NCBI RefSeq assembly: GCF_000292345.1 | Contig: NZ_ALOU01000027.1 | Location: 48,247-112,246, forward strand | Length of the DNA stretch: 64,000 nt | Origin: Cupriavidus sp. BIS7 | Lineage (GTDB): Bacteria; Pseudomonadota; Gammaproteobacteria; Burkholderiales; Burkholderiaceae | Direction of reading: 5' to 3' | The notes under the pieces: model-generated | What the model saw: only the letters and a program-made list of their open reading frames with translations | Told to the model about the DNA's origin: nothing | Database searches by the model: none | Translations under genes and position numbers: made by a program | Shown: positions 8,992 through 22,034 of the stretch, one piece after another | Position numbering within the stretch: the stretch's first letter is position 1 | Layout: each line of letters begins with the position of its first letter

Positions 8992-11877
8992 TCAGGCCAC
9001 CTCGCGCAGCAGCGATCGGGCCTCGTCCCGGAGGGAGTCCTGCGACTGATCGACCACTTCCTGCAGCAGTTCGCGGGCACCTTCCTTGTCGCCGATCTCG
9101 ATGTAGGCTCGCGCCAGATCGAGCTTGATCTGCATGTCGCGGCTGCCATCCATCGTGGTGGCCGACAGCGTGCTGGCCGACATGCCGTTCGAATCGCCAT
9201 GGACACCTTCCGATGTCACGCGCGACAGGTCGATCGGCTCGACGAGCTTGCCGTTCTGGAGCATCGTCGGCGCCGGCAGCGGCAGGGTCGACTCGGCCAG
9301 CAACGCATCCTCATCGGTCAGCGACGCGACGGCCGTCTCGTGCTTCTCCGGATTCAGATCCAGCGAAAGGCTCGACATGTCGAACTCGAGCGGTCGCGAG
9401 CGCGTCGGCGTGTCGAGTGCCGGCACACCATCCGCCGGCAGGCCGGCGTCATGGCTTTCGTCGAGTACGTCGTCCAGACGTGCCACCGGCTCCGCCAGGT
9501 GATCGTTACCGAATACCAGCGAGGCCGACTCCGATGCCACGATGGGTTCACCAGGCGCAGGCGCCGGGAACGCGTCGAGCGGCAACGCCAGGTCCGGCAT
9601 GGCGGATTCCTTCGGCGGCTTGGCGGGGTTTTGCGTGGGGTCCTGCGTGCGCCACTGGTCGGCCACCGGCGTGGTCGTGTCAGCCTCGGACGACTGGTCC
9701 GGGGTGACGGACAGATACAACGCGTTGCTCGGGTCCAGCTTGCGGCCCATTTCAGCGGCCTGTTCCCAGTCCGCGCCGTGTCCGCCAGTCTGGGCGAACA
9801 TTTCTTCTGCGATCACTCGGAAACCTTCCACATCTTGACGAGTGCTGTAAATCTCCATGAGCTTCAGGCGAATGGCCTGACGCTCAGGGTTCTGCTGCAA
9901 CGCTTCACGCAGGATTTCCTCTGCCTGCACGTCGCGTCCATAGGCGATGTACACCTCGGCCTCGGCGATCGGATCCACTTCCGTCGCGTCAGGCGAGTTG
10001 TTGCCGATGCGGAAGTCCGCGCCGAACACGCTGTGCTGCGACGTGTCGACGCTCTGGCCGCCAGCGGTGCCAAACAGCGAGTGGCCACCGGCCATCACCG
10101 TGCTTTCCTGCGACAGAATGCTGTCGCCGAAACCGGTGTTCTCGCTCGACTTCTGCTTCTGGCGGCGGCGATAGTACGCATACCCACCCAGAAGCACAAC
10201 CATCAGGCCTGCGCCCGGCAGCAGCATCGGGTTGGCGAACAGATTGTCAACGAACGACGGTTCCGGCAACGGCTGTGGCTGCGGCTGAACCATCGGCTTC
10301 TTCTTCGCAACGGCAGGCGCGGACGCGGCGGCAGCCGGCGCCGAAGCGGCGGCCTGGGCCTGCGGTGCGGATGCAGCCGCGGCTTGCGGAGCCGACGCAT
10401 CTGCCGTGGCGGCAGTAGCGGCCGGAGCGGGCTCGGGCGTGGCGGTGCTCGGGGAGGCGGCATCGGCCTTGGCCGGTTCCGCCGGTACAACCGCAGGCGC
10501 CGGCGCTGCGGTGGCCGCAGCGGCGGGCTTGCCTGCCGGCGCAGCGCCGGCCGTGGCAGCAGCGGCGGCCGTTGCACCAGCAGCAGCGGCAGCAGCAGGC
10601 GCGGCCGCCTTGGCAGTCTGGTTCGCCTGGTTCAGCTTGGCGATCTCCGAGTTCTTCATCTCCATCAGGCGCTGCATGTCGGAGATGTTCTTCTCAAGGT
10701 CTGCCACACGCGACTCGGCTTCCTTGAGCTTGCGCTGGCTGGCTACGTCGGCCTCGGCCTGCGCCTGGGCTTTCGCCTGCGCGCCGCGATCAGCCTTGGA
10801 AAGCTTCAGCTCGTCGCGCGGACCTGCCGCAGGCACCGTGGTGTCCTGCACGCGGGCAGTGACGTTACCCGATTGCTCGCGGCCCGAGCCCGGCTCCACC
10901 GACTTGGCGGCAGCCGCGGCGGCCAGACGGCTGCGGTAGCTGTCGAAGCCCTGCGTGCGGGCCACCACTTCACGGCGGGCTTCGCGCGGGCTCACGGACT
11001 GGGCCTGCTGGGTGCTTGGCACCTTCAGCACGGCACCGGACTTGATCCGGTTGATATTGCCGCCGATGAAGGCGTTGGGATTATTCCGATACAGCGCGAG
11101 CAGCATCTGGTCGAGCGACACGGATTCCTGACCCTGTGACGCGTCGTTGGCGATGCTGTAGAGCGTGTCGCCGTGCTGGACCGTGTAACTGCCGTTGGCT
11201 GCGGCGCTCTCGGTTGCGGCCGGGGCCGGTGCAGGGGCCGCGGCGTGGCGCGGCTGGCGCTGGGCGTGCGTCGGCGCCGAAGCAGCCGGCGCGGGGCGTG
11301 CGGCCTCGGGCGCAGCGACCACGGGCGCCGGTGCCGCCACCGGTGCCGGTGCAGCCGCCGGTGACGCATCAGGCGTGGCAGCCTGCACCACCGTGGTCGG
11401 CGCGAACGACTGGTTGGACGATTTGGCGCCAGCCGGGTCGAGCAGGAACGTGTAGGCGCGCGTGACCTTGCCGCTTGACCAGGTCATGTCGACAAGGATG
11501 TCGACAAACGGCTCGCTGAGCGGCTGGTTCGAGCGGACCATGGCAACGTAGCTGCCGTTCGGCCGCTGCTGCACATCGAGCTTCACGCCCGAAATGGCCG
11601 GCAGGTACGTCAGCCCTGCACGCGCATAGGCCGACGACGGAGCAAGCTTGACGGACAGGCTGCCAGCCTCTTCGGCGGACACGCCAGTAATGTCGATTTC
11701 AGCCTGGAGCGGCTGCCCCAGATTGGACTGTACCCGTAGTTGTCCAAACCCCGCGGCATACGCGGCAGGCTGAGCAAGCAGCAGGCCGAAAGCCGTGACG
11801 GCCAGCGTTGACCAGCGCTGACGGACATTAGGCGCATCTTTCCGGCGATGTAGGTTCACACTCACCTTGTGCTCCAT
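8992..11877 (-). CDS. fimV: FimV-like peptidoglycan-binding pilus assembly / polarity protein
   Basis: 961 residues. The order is an N-terminal signal or anchor segment (about 25-42), the conserved FimV N-domain (AAGFGQLRVQSNLGQPLQAEI, about 41-145), a LysM module (YTVQHGDTLYSIANDASQG to LKVPS, about 230-290), coiled coil (about 380-420), and a very Ala/Pro-rich linker. A transmembrane segment (about 550-570) then leads to an acidic cytoplasmic tail ending in the FimV C-terminal domain (DLARAYIEIGDKEGARELLQEV). In Pseudomonas FimV organises polar pilus and chemosensory proteins. Location between asd and truA matches other Burkholderiales. The Ala-rich linker (about 420-540) varies between species. 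Confidence 0.92.
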   Translation of the reverse strand: MEHKVSVNLHRRKDAPNVRQRWSTLAVTAFGLLLAQPAAYAAGFGQLRVQSNLGQPLQAEIDITGVSAEEAGSLSVKLAPSSAYARAGLTYLPAISGVKLDVQQRPNGSYVAMVRSNQPLSEPFVDILVDMTWSSGKVTRAYTFLLDPAGAKSSNQSFAPTTVVQAATPDASPAAAPAPVAAPAPVVAAPEAARPAPAASAPTHAQRQPRHAAAPAPAPAATESAAANGSYTVQHGDTLYSIANDASQGQESVSLDQMLLALYRNNPNAFIGGNINRIKSGAVLKVPSTQQAQSVSPREARREVVARTQGFDSYRSRLAAAAAAKSVEPGSGREQSGNVTARVQDTTVPAAGPRDELKLSKADRGAQAKAQAQAEADVASQRKLKEAESRVADLEKNISDMQRLMEMKNSEIAKLNQANQTAKAAAPAAAAAAGATAAAAATAGAAPAGKPAAAATAAPAPAVVPAEPAKADAASPSTATPEPAPAATAATADASAPQAAAASAPQAQAAASAPAAAASAPAVAKKKPMVQPQPQPLPEPSFVDNLFANPMLLPGAGLMVVLLGGYAYYRRRQKQKSSENTGFGDSILSQESTVMAGGHSLFGTAGGQSVDTSQHSVFGADFRIGNNSPDATEVDPIAEAEVYIAYGRDVQAEEILREALQQNPERQAIRLKLMEIYSTRQDVEGFRVIAEEMFAQTGGHGADWEQAAEMGRKLDPSNALYLSVTPDQSSEADTTTPVADQWRTQDPTQNPAKPPKESAMPDLALPLDAFPAPAPGEPIVASESASLVFGNDHLAEPVARLDDVLDESHDAGLPADGVPALDTPTRSRPLEFDMSSLSLDLNPEKHETAVASLTDEDALLAESTLPLPAPTMLQNGKLVEPIDLSRVTSEGVHGDSNGMSASTLSATTMDGSRDMQIKLDLARAYIEIGDKEGARELLQEVVDQSQDSLRDEARSLLREVA

Positions 11878-12080
11878 TTATGTTTTTAGTAGCAAAAAGT
11901 TAACCCGACCCCAAACGCATGACAGGCGATGTGGCAACCGTCCGGCTATAAAACCGTTCCGAGTGCCTCGCCCTCCCCGTTACCCCGCATCCCTGATGCA
12001 GGGTGACGCCGACCCCTTTGGCCTGGCGGCATGCCGGCGTATTGTGACGCAAGCCCGGAGAAAATAGGCACCCACATGCA

Positions 12081-12108
12081 ACAACGCCGCGCTGGGGCGC
12101 GGCGTTGT
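12081..12108 (-). terminator. Hairpin downstream of asd
   Basis: Stem ACAACGCCGCGC / GCGCGGCGTTGT with a 3-4 base loop, about 60 bp after the asd stop. The minus-strand sequence after it lacks a long T-run, so it is a weak or factor-assisted terminator candidate. The rest of the gap to fimV (11878-12168) presumably holds the fimV promoter; no clear -35/-10 pair was recognised. Confidence 0.5.
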
Positions 12109-12168
12109 AGGGAAAGCGGCAGATTCTGTTGCCTCGCCGCAACGAAAGCGGCGGGACAATTCCGGGAA

Positions 12169-13305
12169 TCAACCCTCGATCAGAATGCGCAGCATACGAC
12201 GCAGCGGCTCGGCGGCACCCCAGAGCAACTGGTCGCCGACCGTGAAGGCCGACAGGTACTCGCCACCCATCTGCATCTTGCGCAGACGGCCCACCGGAAT
12301 CGTCAGCGTGCCCGTCACGGCGGCCGGCGTCAGGTCCTTCATGCTGGCCTCACGCGTATTCGGCACCACGCGGGCCCACTGGTTGTTTTCGGCCAGCATG
12401 CCCTCGATCTCGTCGAGCGGTACATCCTTACGCAGCTTGATCGTCAGTGCCTGCGAGTGGCAGCGCATGGCGCCAATCCGCACGCACAGGCCGTCCACGG
12501 CGATCGGCGAGGCACCGGTGGCGCCCAGGAAGCCTTCGCCACGACCCAGGATCTTGTTGGTCTCGGCGCCGCCCTTCCATTCTTCGCGCGACACGCCGTT
12601 GCCCAGATCCTTGTCGATCCAGGGAATCAGGTTGCCCGCCAGCGGCACGCCGAACTGCTTGGTTTCGTCGGCGGACAGGCCGTGCTGGGTCGACAGGATC
12701 TGACGGTCGATCTCCAGGATGGCCGAGGCCGGGTTGTCCAGCAGCGGCTTGACCGCGGCGTTCAGCGTGCCGAACTGCGTCAGCAGCTCGCGCATGTGCT
12801 GGGCGCCGCCGCCAGAAGCAGCCTGGTAGGTCATCGAGGTCATCCACTCGACCAGGTCGTACTGGAACAGGCCGCCCAGGCCCATCAGCATGCAGCTGAC
12901 CGTGCAGTTGCCGCCGATGAAGTTCTTGACGCCCTTCTTCAGTGCATCCTTGATCACGCCCATGTTCACCGGATCGAGCACGATGATCGCGTCGTCCTTC
13001 ATGCGCAGCGACGATGCCGCATCGATCCAGTAGCCGTTCCAGCCGGCTGCGCGCAGACGCGGGAACACGTCGTTGGTGTAGTCGCCGCCCTGGGCGGTGA
13101 GCACCACGTCGCACTTCTTCAGCGCTTCGATGTCGTTCGCATCTTTCAGCGTGGTTTCATTCTTCGCCATGGCCGGGGCCTTGCCGCCGGCGTTGGACGT
13201 GCTGAAGAAAACGGGCTCGAAATGGTCGAAATCGCCCTCTTCCTGCATGCGCTGCATCAGGACGCTGCCGACCATTCCCCGCCAACCGACGAGACCTACA
13301 ATCAT
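12169..13305 (-). CDS. asd: Aspartate-semialdehyde dehydrogenase
   Basis: 378 residues. Reduces aspartyl phosphate with NADPH to aspartate semialdehyde, the branch point to lysine/diaminopimelate, threonine and methionine. The N-terminal nucleotide fold is [13 protein letters not shown]; the catalytic cysteine is Cys134 in [20 protein letters not shown] (about 167-177) and [14 protein letters not shown] match the Gram-negative Asd type. The start is preceded by a good GAGGTAAG ribosome site. Normally next to leuB; here a plus-strand DUF1120 gene lies between. Confidence 0.97.
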   Translation of the reverse strand: MIVGLVGWRGMVGSVLMQRMQEEGDFDHFEPVFFSTSNAGGKAPAMAKNETTLKDANDIEALKKCDVVLTAQGGDYTNDVFPRLRAAGWNGYWIDAASSLRMKDDAIIVLDPVNMGVIKDALKKGVKNFIGGNCTVSCMLMGLGGLFQYDLVEWMTSMTYQAASGGGAQHMRELLTQFGTLNAAVKPLLDNPASAILEIDRQILSTQHGLSADETKQFGVPLAGNLIPWIDKDLGNGVSREEWKGGAETNKILGRGEGFLGATGASPIAVDGLCVRIGAMRCHSQALTIKLRKDVPLDEIEGMLAENNQWARVVPNTREASMKDLTPAAVTGTLTIPVGRLRKMQMGGEYLSAFTVGDQLLWGAAEPLRRMLRILIEG

Positions 13306-13816
13306 GACTTACCTCGGATGTGATGTGAACTTCCCCGCCATTTTCCTCGCCCGGCGTGGCTGCGCGGGGAAGACGGGCAGGCACGACGAACGATCTAGGG
13401 GATCGTTTTGGTAATAGTTTTAATCGTCGTTGCGGTAACCGCCAGGCCGAGCGAATCCACGCCGATCGTGCCGCGGATAGCGGTGCGAGCAGCGGATGCA
13501 GTCAGGATGGACTGGGAGATTCGGGCCATAGCGGGAGAGTCTACACGAATTTGCGGCAGTGCCGCAGGGGAAATATGGGGTGTTTTCTTGCTTTTTGCGG
13601 GGACTTCCCCCTTCTCCGTCACGCGGGAGAGGCTCGGAAACCTGGGAGAAAGGCAACAAATTGCGAAAACGCATCCTCACGCGCCCGCCCGCCCCCAAAC
13701 AATCGAACTGCCCCGACCCCCTCAGCACCCCCAATTCAGGGAAATACGATTTTCAGAGTCGTTGCTGCGATCCAGAATTCAGTCACGTTTCACGAACCTG
13801 ACGACGGAGCAACATC
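13306..13816. other. Intergenic region upstream of asd and of DUF1120 copy 1
   Basis: 511 bp without a confident gene. The asd promoter (minus strand) must lie at the left end and the DUF1120 promoter (plus strand) at the right end. A degenerate piece resembling the REP-like element (CACGCGGGAGAGGCTCGG) occurs near 13619-13636. A 44-codon minus-strand open frame (13395-13529, MARISQSILTASA...) has no ribosome site and no recognisable family. The element shared with the other DUF1120 copies is annotated separately. Confidence 0.5.
13745..13782 (+). promoter_or_regulatory. Shared upstream element of the DUF1120 genes, copy 1
   Basis: TACGATTT beginning at 13745 and CCAGAATTCA beginning at 13772, 45 bp before the ATG. 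The same two words occur with the identical 27-base offset before DUF1120 copy 3 (61955 and 61982). CCAGAATTCA also precedes copy 2 (57183). Conservation of non-coding sequence between dispersed paralogues suggests a promoter or operator; its nature is unknown. Confidence 0.5.
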
Positions 13817-14503
13817 ATGACAACCCACGCTCTCAAAGCACTGCTTATCACTACGTTGGTCGCAACATCCAGCAGCGCTTTTGCAGCCGAGTCGGCGGAC
13901 CTGGCGGTCAGGGGCACCATCCGTCCCTCAGCCTGCAACGTTGAACTGTCCGGCGGCGGCCAACTTGACCTTGGGACTATCTCGGCGACCACGCTAAGCG
14001 AGACGGCAGGTACCCAGGTTGCCAACAGTTCGATGACCATGACCGTTAGCTGCGATGCCGCAACCAGGTTTGGCATCTCCACCACTGACAATCGTGCGGG
14101 TACGGTTGGTGCAACCGCTCTCGCGGCTGCAGGCGCCGCCCATAGCCAAATGATGGGGCTTGGTACCGTGAACGGAACGGCCGTCGGTGGATATACGGTG
14201 TTTCTCCTTAACAATGGATTGACCGGCGACGGCAGCTCCATAGCTGGCATCTACTCGCAGAACGGTGGCAGCACTTGGACCGCGAACTTTCGAACTGGCG
14301 CCCTCGGCGTATATGCCATGGCTCAACCCGGGATCCGGACACACGGATTCGCGAATGATGGCGAGACCGCGCCTGAGGCATTCAGTACCGTGACTCAACC
14401 GATGAGCATCGCTGTCTACGTCAACTCCACCGATACACTCCCCGCACTCACCGGCGGCGTGCCGATTGACGGCTCCCTCACATTCCAGATCCAGTACCTG
14501 TAA
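13817..14503 (+). CDS. DUF1120 exported protein, copy 1
   Basis: 228 residues. A Sec signal peptide (MTTHALKALLITTLVATSSS, cleaved after AFA about residue 23) is followed by the DUF1120 start motif ESADLAVRGTIRPSACNV and a beta-rich domain ending PIDGSLTFQIQYL. The family is annotated as beta-fimbria-like, but no chaperone or usher gene is nearby, so assembly into a fimbria is unproven. It shares its N-terminal motif and C-terminal PALTxxxPIDGxxTF pattern with copies at 57242 and 62044. It lies on the opposite strand inside an otherwise minus-strand biosynthetic block, which points to a later insertion. Exported location is confident; function is not. Confidence 0.8.
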   Translation: MTTHALKALLITTLVATSSSAFAAESADLAVRGTIRPSACNVELSGGGQLDLGTISATTLSETAGTQVANSSMTMTVSCDAATRFGISTTDNRAGTVGATALAAAGAAHSQMMGLGTVNGTAVGGYTVFLLNNGLTGDGSSIAGIYSQNGGSTWTANFRTGALGVYAMAQPGIRTHGFANDGETAPEAFSTVTQPMSIAVYVNSTDTLPALTGGVPIDGSLTFQIQYL

Positions 14504-14515
14504 GACAACGCAGAA

Positions 14516-14553
14516 GCAAAAGGGGGCGACGGTTTCACGTCGCCCCCTTTTGC
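14516..14553. terminator. Bidirectional terminator between DUF1120 copy 1 and leuB
   Basis: Perfect stem GCAAAAGGGGGCGAC / GTCGCCCCCTTTTGC with an 8-base loop. The A/T arms provide a T-run in either direction. It is placed between two convergent genes, so it can end both transcripts. Confidence 0.85.
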
Positions 14554-14569
14554 TTGCACCGAATCGGCC

Positions 14570-15637
14570 TTACAGCGCAGCCAGCACCGCCTCACCCATC
14601 TCCCTCGTGCCAACCTGCTTGCAGCCCGGCGTCAGGATGTCGCCGGTGCGGTAGCCCTGGGCCAGCACTTTCTTCACGGCGGTTTCGATGCGGTCGGCCT
14701 GTTCGGCGCGATTCAGCGAGTAGCGCAGCATCATCGCGGCGGACAGGATAGTGGCCAGCGGATTGGCCACGCCCTTGCCGGCGATATCCGGTGCCGAGCC
14801 GTGCGACGGTTCGTACAGGCCCTTGTTGTTGGCATCGAGCGAGGCCGACGGCAGCATGCCGATCGAACCCGTCAGCATCGCGGCCTCGTCGGACAGGATG
14901 TCGCCGAACATGTTGCCGGTGACGATCACATCGAAGCTCTTCGGTGCCTTGACCAGCTGCATCGCGGCGTTGTCCACGTACATGTGCGACAGCTCGACGT
15001 CCGGGTACTCCTTGCTGACGTCGATCATGATGTCCTTCCAGAACTGGAAGGTCTCCAGCACGTTGGCCTTGTCGACGCTGCACAGCTTCTTGCCGCGCTT
15101 GGCCGCTGCCTGGAACGCCACGTGGGCAATGCGGCGGATTTCCGGCTCGCTGTAGCGCATCGTGTCGAAGCCTTCGCGGGCGCCCTTGAACAGGCCGTCC
15201 GGCGCTTCGCGCACGCCACGCGGCTGGCCGAAGTAGATATCGCCGTTCAGTTCACGCACGATCAGGATGTCCAGACCGGCCACCAGTTCGGGCTTCAGGC
15301 TCGATGCGCCGGTCAACTCCGGATAGCAGATGGCCGGGCGGAAGTTGGCGAACAGCTGCAGATGCTTGCGCAGGCCCAGAATGGCCTGCTCGGGGCGCAG
15401 CGGGCGCTCCAGGCTGTCGTACTTCCAGTCGCCCACGGCGCCGAACAGGATGGCATCAGCCTCCTTGGCCAGCTTCAGCGTGTTGTCCGGCAGCGGATGG
15501 CCTTCGGCCTCGTAGCCGGCGCCGCCCACGGGCGCGGTTTCCATCTCGAATTTCTCGTCAAGCGCGTTGAGCACCTTGACGGCTTCTGCAACGATCTCGG
15601 GGCCGATGCCGTCGCCCGGCAGGACTGCAATTTTCAT
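14570..15637 (-). CDS. leuB: 3-isopropylmalate dehydrogenase
   Basis: 355 residues. Oxidises and decarboxylates 3-isopropylmalate with NAD+ in leucine synthesis. The N-terminus [16 protein letters not shown], the substrate/metal segment [22 protein letters not shown] and [16 protein letters not shown] are diagnostic. [12 protein letters not shown] includes the catalytic Tyr region. It is 17 bp downstream of leuD, in the leuC-(ecn)-leuD-leuB operon. Confidence 0.98.
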   Translation of the reverse strand: MKIAVLPGDGIGPEIVAEAVKVLNALDEKFEMETAPVGGAGYEAEGHPLPDNTLKLAKEADAILFGAVGDWKYDSLERPLRPEQAILGLRKHLQLFANFRPAICYPELTGASSLKPELVAGLDILIVRELNGDIYFGQPRGVREAPDGLFKGAREGFDTMRYSEPEIRRIAHVAFQAAAKRGKKLCSVDKANVLETFQFWKDIMIDVSKEYPDVELSHMYVDNAAMQLVKAPKSFDVIVTGNMFGDILSDEAAMLTGSIGMLPSASLDANNKGLYEPSHGSAPDIAGKGVANPLATILSAAMMLRYSLNRAEQADRIETAVKKVLAQGYRTGDILTPGCKQVGTREMGEAVLAAL

Positions 15638-15654
15638 GTGTCTTCCTAAACGTG

Positions 15655-16305
15655 TTATCCAACCAGGCGATTCGCCAGCCAGGGCATCTTCGTCAGACGC
15701 TCGGCTTCATACGCCTTGATCTTGTCCTTGTGGCGCAGCGTCAGGCCGATATCGTCGAAGCCGTTCAGCATGCAGTACTTGCGGAACGGGGCGATGTCGA
15801 ACGAATAGCTGTCGCCGCCCGGCGTGACGACTACCTGCTTGTCGAGGTCGATCGTCACCTTGTAGCCCGGGAACGCGTTGGTCTCGTTGAACAGGTGGTC
15901 AACCTGCAGATCGGTCAGCACCACCGGCAGCAGGCCGTTCTTGTAGCAGTTGTTGAAGAAGATGTCGGCAAAGCTTGGCGCGATCACGGCGCGGAAGCCG
16001 TATTGCGTCAGCGCCCACGGTGCGTGCTCGCGCGAGCTGCCGCAGCCGAAGTTGTTGCGCGCGATCAGGATCGACGCGCCCTGGTAGCGCGGCTGGTTCA
16101 GCACGAAATCCGGGTTCAGCGGACGCTTGCTGTTGTCCTGGCCCGGCTGGCCGACGTCCTTGTAGCGCCATTCGTCGAACAGGTTCGGGCCAAAGCCCGT
16201 GCGCTTGATCGACTTCAGGAACTGCTTCGGGATGATCGCGTCGGTGTCGACGTTTTCACGATCGAGCGGCGCCACAAGGCCGCTGTGTACGGTGAACTTT
16301 TCCAT
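15655..16305 (-). CDS. leuD: 3-isopropylmalate dehydratase small subunit
   Basis: 216 residues from [18 protein letters not shown]. With LeuC it isomerises 2- to 3-isopropylmalate. [22 protein letters not shown] and [15 protein letters not shown] are the LeuD swivel-domain motifs. I took the ATG at 16305 because family members start MEKF; the in-frame ATG at 16338 would overlap the small entericidin gene. Confidence 0.97.
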   Translation of the reverse strand: MEKFTVHSGLVAPLDRENVDTDAIIPKQFLKSIKRTGFGPNLFDEWRYKDVGQPGQDNSKRPLNPDFVLNQPRYQGASILIARNNFGCGSSREHAPWALTQYGFRAVIAPSFADIFFNNCYKNGLLPVVLTDLQVDHLFNETNAFPGYKVTIDLDKQVVVTPGGDSYSFDIAPFRKYCMLNGFDDIGLTLRHKDKIKAYEAERLTKMPWLANRLVG

Positions 16306-16315
16306 GTGATGTCCC

Positions 16316-16447
16316 TTACTTCTTCGCGGCGTTCTCAAGGGAACGGCCGGCAGCTTGCGTGTCTTTGCCCAGGCCGGCCATTGTGTTGCAGCCGGCGATT
16401 TGCAGCATGCCCAGGCATGCCAGCAGCGTGATCACGAACTTTTTCAT
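16316..16447 (-). CDS. Entericidin A/B family small lipoprotein
   Basis: 43 residues. [20 protein letters not shown] is a lipoprotein signal with a lipobox ending at Cys20 (QIAGC); the mature part [23 protein letters not shown] is the entericidin signature (GxGKDxQxxGxxxExAA). Entericidins are small envelope lipoproteins linked to cell lysis control in E. coli. It sits between leuC (5 bp) and leuD (10 bp), within the leucine operon, an arrangement found in other Burkholderiales. Its role in a leucine operon is unknown. Confidence 0.88.
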   Translation of the reverse strand: MKKFVITLLACLGMLQIAGCNTMAGLGKDTQAAGRSLENAAKK

Positions 16448-16452
16448 GTTGC

Positions 16453-17862
16453 TCAGCCGAGCTTGCGGATATCGACGAAATGCCCTTCGATCGCGGCTGC
16501 GGCAGCCATGGCCGGGCTGACCAGGTGCGTACGGCCACCGGCGCCCTGACGGCCTTCGAAGTTGCGGTTCGACGTCGACGCACAGCGCTCGCCCGCATCC
16601 AGACGGTCGGCGTTCATCGCCAGGCACATCGAGCAGCCCGGCTCGCGCCATTCGAAGCCGGCAGCCTTGAATACCTTGTCGAGCCCTTCCTTTTCGGCCT
16701 GCGCCTTCACCAGGCCCGAACCCGGCACCACCAGCGCCAGCTTCACGTTCGATGCCACCTTGCGGCCCAGCTTTTGCACCACCCACGCGGCGGCGCGCAT
16801 GTCCTCGATGCGGCTGTTGGTGCACGATCCGATGAACACCTTGTCGATGTTGATCGATTCCATCGGCATGTTCGGCTGCAGGCCCATGTACTCGAGTGCG
16901 CGCTCCATCGCGTTACGCTTGTTCGAGTCCTTTTCCTTCTCGGGATCGGGAACGCGGTCCTCGATGCTGACGACCATCTCGGGCGACGTGCCCCAGGTCA
17001 CCTGCGGGCGGATTTCCTCGGCACGCAGTTCCACCACCTTGTCGAACTGGGCGCCGGCGTCCGAGTGCAGCGTGCGCCAGTAGGCCACGGCCTGGTCCCA
17101 TTCCACGCCCTGCGGCGCGTACGGGCGATTCTTCACGTATTCGAGCGTGACATCGTCCACGGCCACCAGGCCGGCACGCGCGCCGGCTTCGATCGCCATG
17201 TTGCAGACCGTCATGCGGCCTTCCATCGTCAGGTCGCGGATGGCCGAACCGGCGAATTCCATCGTGTAGCCCGTGCCGCCGGCCGTGCCGATCTTGCCGA
17301 TGATTGCCAGCACGATGTCCTTGGCGGTGCAGCCGCGCGGCAGCTTGCCTTCCACCTTGATCAGCATGTTCTTGGCCTTCTTGCCGAGCAGCGTCTGCGT
17401 GGCCAGCACGTGCTCCACTTCAGACGTGCCAATGCCGTGGGCCAGCGCGCCAAACGCGCCGTGCGTGCTGGTGTGCGAGTCACCGCAGACCACGGTCATG
17501 CCCGGCAGCGTGGCGCCCTGCTCCGGCCCGATCACGTGAACGATGCCCTGGCGGTGATCGTTCATCTTGAACTGGGTGATGCCAAAGGCATCGCAGTTCG
17601 TGTCGAGCGTGTCGACCTGGAGCTTCGAAACCGGATCGGCGATGCCTTGCGAGCGGTCCGTGGTCGGCACGTTGTGGTCGGACACTGCCAGGTTTGAGCT
17701 GATGCGCCACACGGGACGCTCCGCCAGCTTTAGCCCTTCGAACGCCTGCGGGCTGGTCACTTCATGCAGCAGGTGGCGATCGATGTAGAGCAGCGTGGTG
17801 CCGTCTTCCTCGACGTGGACGGTGTGGTCATCCCAGAGTTTGTCGTAGAGCGTCTTGGCCAT
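16453..17862 (-). CDS. leuC: 3-isopropylmalate dehydratase large subunit
   Basis: 469 residues from [15 protein letters not shown]. Aconitase-family subunit carrying the [4Fe-4S] cluster: cysteines in [14 protein letters not shown] and in [29 protein letters not shown] and the [13 protein letters not shown] region are diagnostic. The start at 17862 matches the family; an upstream in-frame ATG at 18018 would add an unconserved stretch. First gene of the leuC-ecn-leuD-leuB operon. Confidence 0.97.
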   Translation of the reverse strand: MAKTLYDKLWDDHTVHVEEDGTTLLYIDRHLLHEVTSPQAFEGLKLAERPVWRISSNLAVSDHNVPTTDRSQGIADPVSKLQVDTLDTNCDAFGITQFKMNDHRQGIVHVIGPEQGATLPGMTVVCGDSHTSTHGAFGALAHGIGTSEVEHVLATQTLLGKKAKNMLIKVEGKLPRGCTAKDIVLAIIGKIGTAGGTGYTMEFAGSAIRDLTMEGRMTVCNMAIEAGARAGLVAVDDVTLEYVKNRPYAPQGVEWDQAVAYWRTLHSDAGAQFDKVVELRAEEIRPQVTWGTSPEMVVSIEDRVPDPEKEKDSNKRNAMERALEYMGLQPNMPMESINIDKVFIGSCTNSRIEDMRAAAWVVQKLGRKVASNVKLALVVPGSGLVKAQAEKEGLDKVFKAAGFEWREPGCSMCLAMNADRLDAGERCASTSNRNFEGRQGAGGRTHLVSPAMAAAAAIEGHFVDIRKLG

Positions 17863-18130
17863 GATGCGGGTGGCAGACCGTCCGTCCGGCCATGTGCGGC
17901 AAGAACGGCGCGTATCTGCGCGTTGGTTTGCAGGGGATTTGTTTTCCGGATGCCTTCGCGGGCAAGCAGCTAATTTTGCTGCTTTTCCGGCGGCGCCGGC
18001 AATTGCTTGACATCGCAATCGATTATGCCATGTGCACCGGCCGCGAACGGGCCGGACAAACCGCCCGGGCGGCGGTCATTGGCGAAAGGGGGCTTTCGTG
18101 GATGGCGAAGGGGGTTGTACCCCCAAGTTT
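17863..18130 (-). promoter_or_regulatory. leuC upstream region
   Basis: Together with the REP-like element at 18131-18262 this makes a 406-bp gene-free stretch between leuC and livF. The leuC promoter should lie here on the minus strand. No leucine-rich leader peptide, T-box or clear attenuator hairpin was recognised. Confidence 0.35.
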
Positions 18131-18262
18131 TGCTCCCTTCGCCCACTTGTGGGAGAGGGGTCGGGGGAGAGGGCCTGGCGGCTCAAGATGCGATTTGTTG
18201 GCAAGCAGAACTGCCTTGCCCTCTCCCCCAGCCCCTCTCCCGCACTGCGGGAGAGGGGAGCA
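18131..18262. repeat. REP-like paired inverted repeat, copy A
   Basis: Two arms of about 50 bp (18131-18181 and 18213-18262) are imperfect reverse complements of each other, separated by about 31 bp. Each carries the core GGGAGAGGGG followed by a GGGGGAGAGGGC box. The right arm has its own palindrome CCCCTCTCCCGCACTGCGGG and its reverse complement. The same words recur at 40313-40418, 47825-47948 and in part at 63960. Intergenic position right after livF suggests a BIME-like element. Confidence 0.8.
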
Positions 18263-18268
18263 AATCCG

Positions 18269-18969
<701 letters not shown>

Positions 18970-18970
<1 letters not shown>

Positions 18971-19733
18971 CAGTCCTCTCCCAGATAGGCCTTGATCACG
19001 CGCGGGTCGTTGCGCACTTCCTCGGGCTTGCCGATCATGATCGGCTTGCCGTGCTCCATCACCAGGATGCGGTCCGACACGCCCATCACCAGGCTCATGT
19101 CGTGCTCGATCAGCAGCACCGAGATGTTGAACTCGCGGCGCAGCTTGTCGATCAACTGCTGCAGCTCGATCTTCTCCTGAGGGTTCAGACCCGCAGCCGG
19201 TTCGTCGAGCATCAGCAGGCGCGGCTTCGTGATCATGCAGCGCGCGATCTCCAGGCGGCGCTGGTGGCCGTAGGACAGCGTGCCAGCCTCGCGGTTGGCC
19301 ACGCTGGTCAGACCCATGCGCTCCAGCCACTCGGCGGCACGGGCCAGTGCCTCGCGCTCCGAACGGCGATAGGCCGGCGTAGCAAGCAGGCCGCGCAGCA
19401 GCCCCGCCTTCACCTGCAGGTGTTGCGCGACCATCAGGTTTTCCACCACGGTCAACTGCTTGAACAGGCGGATGTTCTGGAACGTGCGCACGAGGCCGCG
19501 GCGTGCCACCTGATGGCTCGGCAGGCGCGCGATCGAGTGACCGTCGAGCGAGATCTCGCCGGCCGTGGGCTTGTAGAAGCCGCCCACGCAGTTGAACACG
19601 GTGGTCTTGCCCGCGCCGTTGGGGCCGATGATGGCGAAGACCTCATCACGACGCACATCGAACTCGATGCCGTCGACGGCCAACAGACCGCCGAAGCGCA
19701 TCTGCAGGCCCGATACTTTCAGCATTTCAGCAC

Positions 19734-19737
<4 letters not shown>
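18970..19737 (-). CDS. livG: Branched-chain amino acid ABC transporter ATP-binding protein LivG
   Basis: 255 residues. Walker [15 protein letters not shown], signature [15 protein letters not shown] and Walker [14 protein letters not shown] identify a LivG-type ATPase. The helical insertion around residues 100-130 ([15 protein letters not shown]) is typical of LivG and absent in LivF. It overlaps the end of livM by four bases, indicating coupled translation. Confidence 0.96.
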
Positions 19738-21008
<1,271 letters not shown>

Positions 21009-21020
21009 GTCGTTCTCCCC

Positions 21021-21947
<927 letters not shown>

Positions 21948-22034
21948 GCGAGGGACCTTGTGGATCGAGAAGCCCGATGCGGGGGCTTGATCGTCATCAT
22001 GTGACGATCAGTCGACATCAGGCCGATACCAAAA

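Noticed and set aside
8830..11139. Very long plus-strand open frame (769 codons) opposite fimV
   Set aside because: Composition is Arg/Gly/His-rich with no domain, and it lies fully antisense to a clear FimV protein. Long antisense open frames are expected in GC-rich coding DNA.
13395..13529. 44-codon minus-strand frame upstream of asd
   Set aside because: No ribosome site, no recognisable family, and low-complexity Thr/Ile end. Kept only as a remark in the intergenic entry.
17863..18130. Leucine leader peptide or attenuator before leuC
   Set aside because: No short frame rich in Leu codons and no terminator/antiterminator pair was found.
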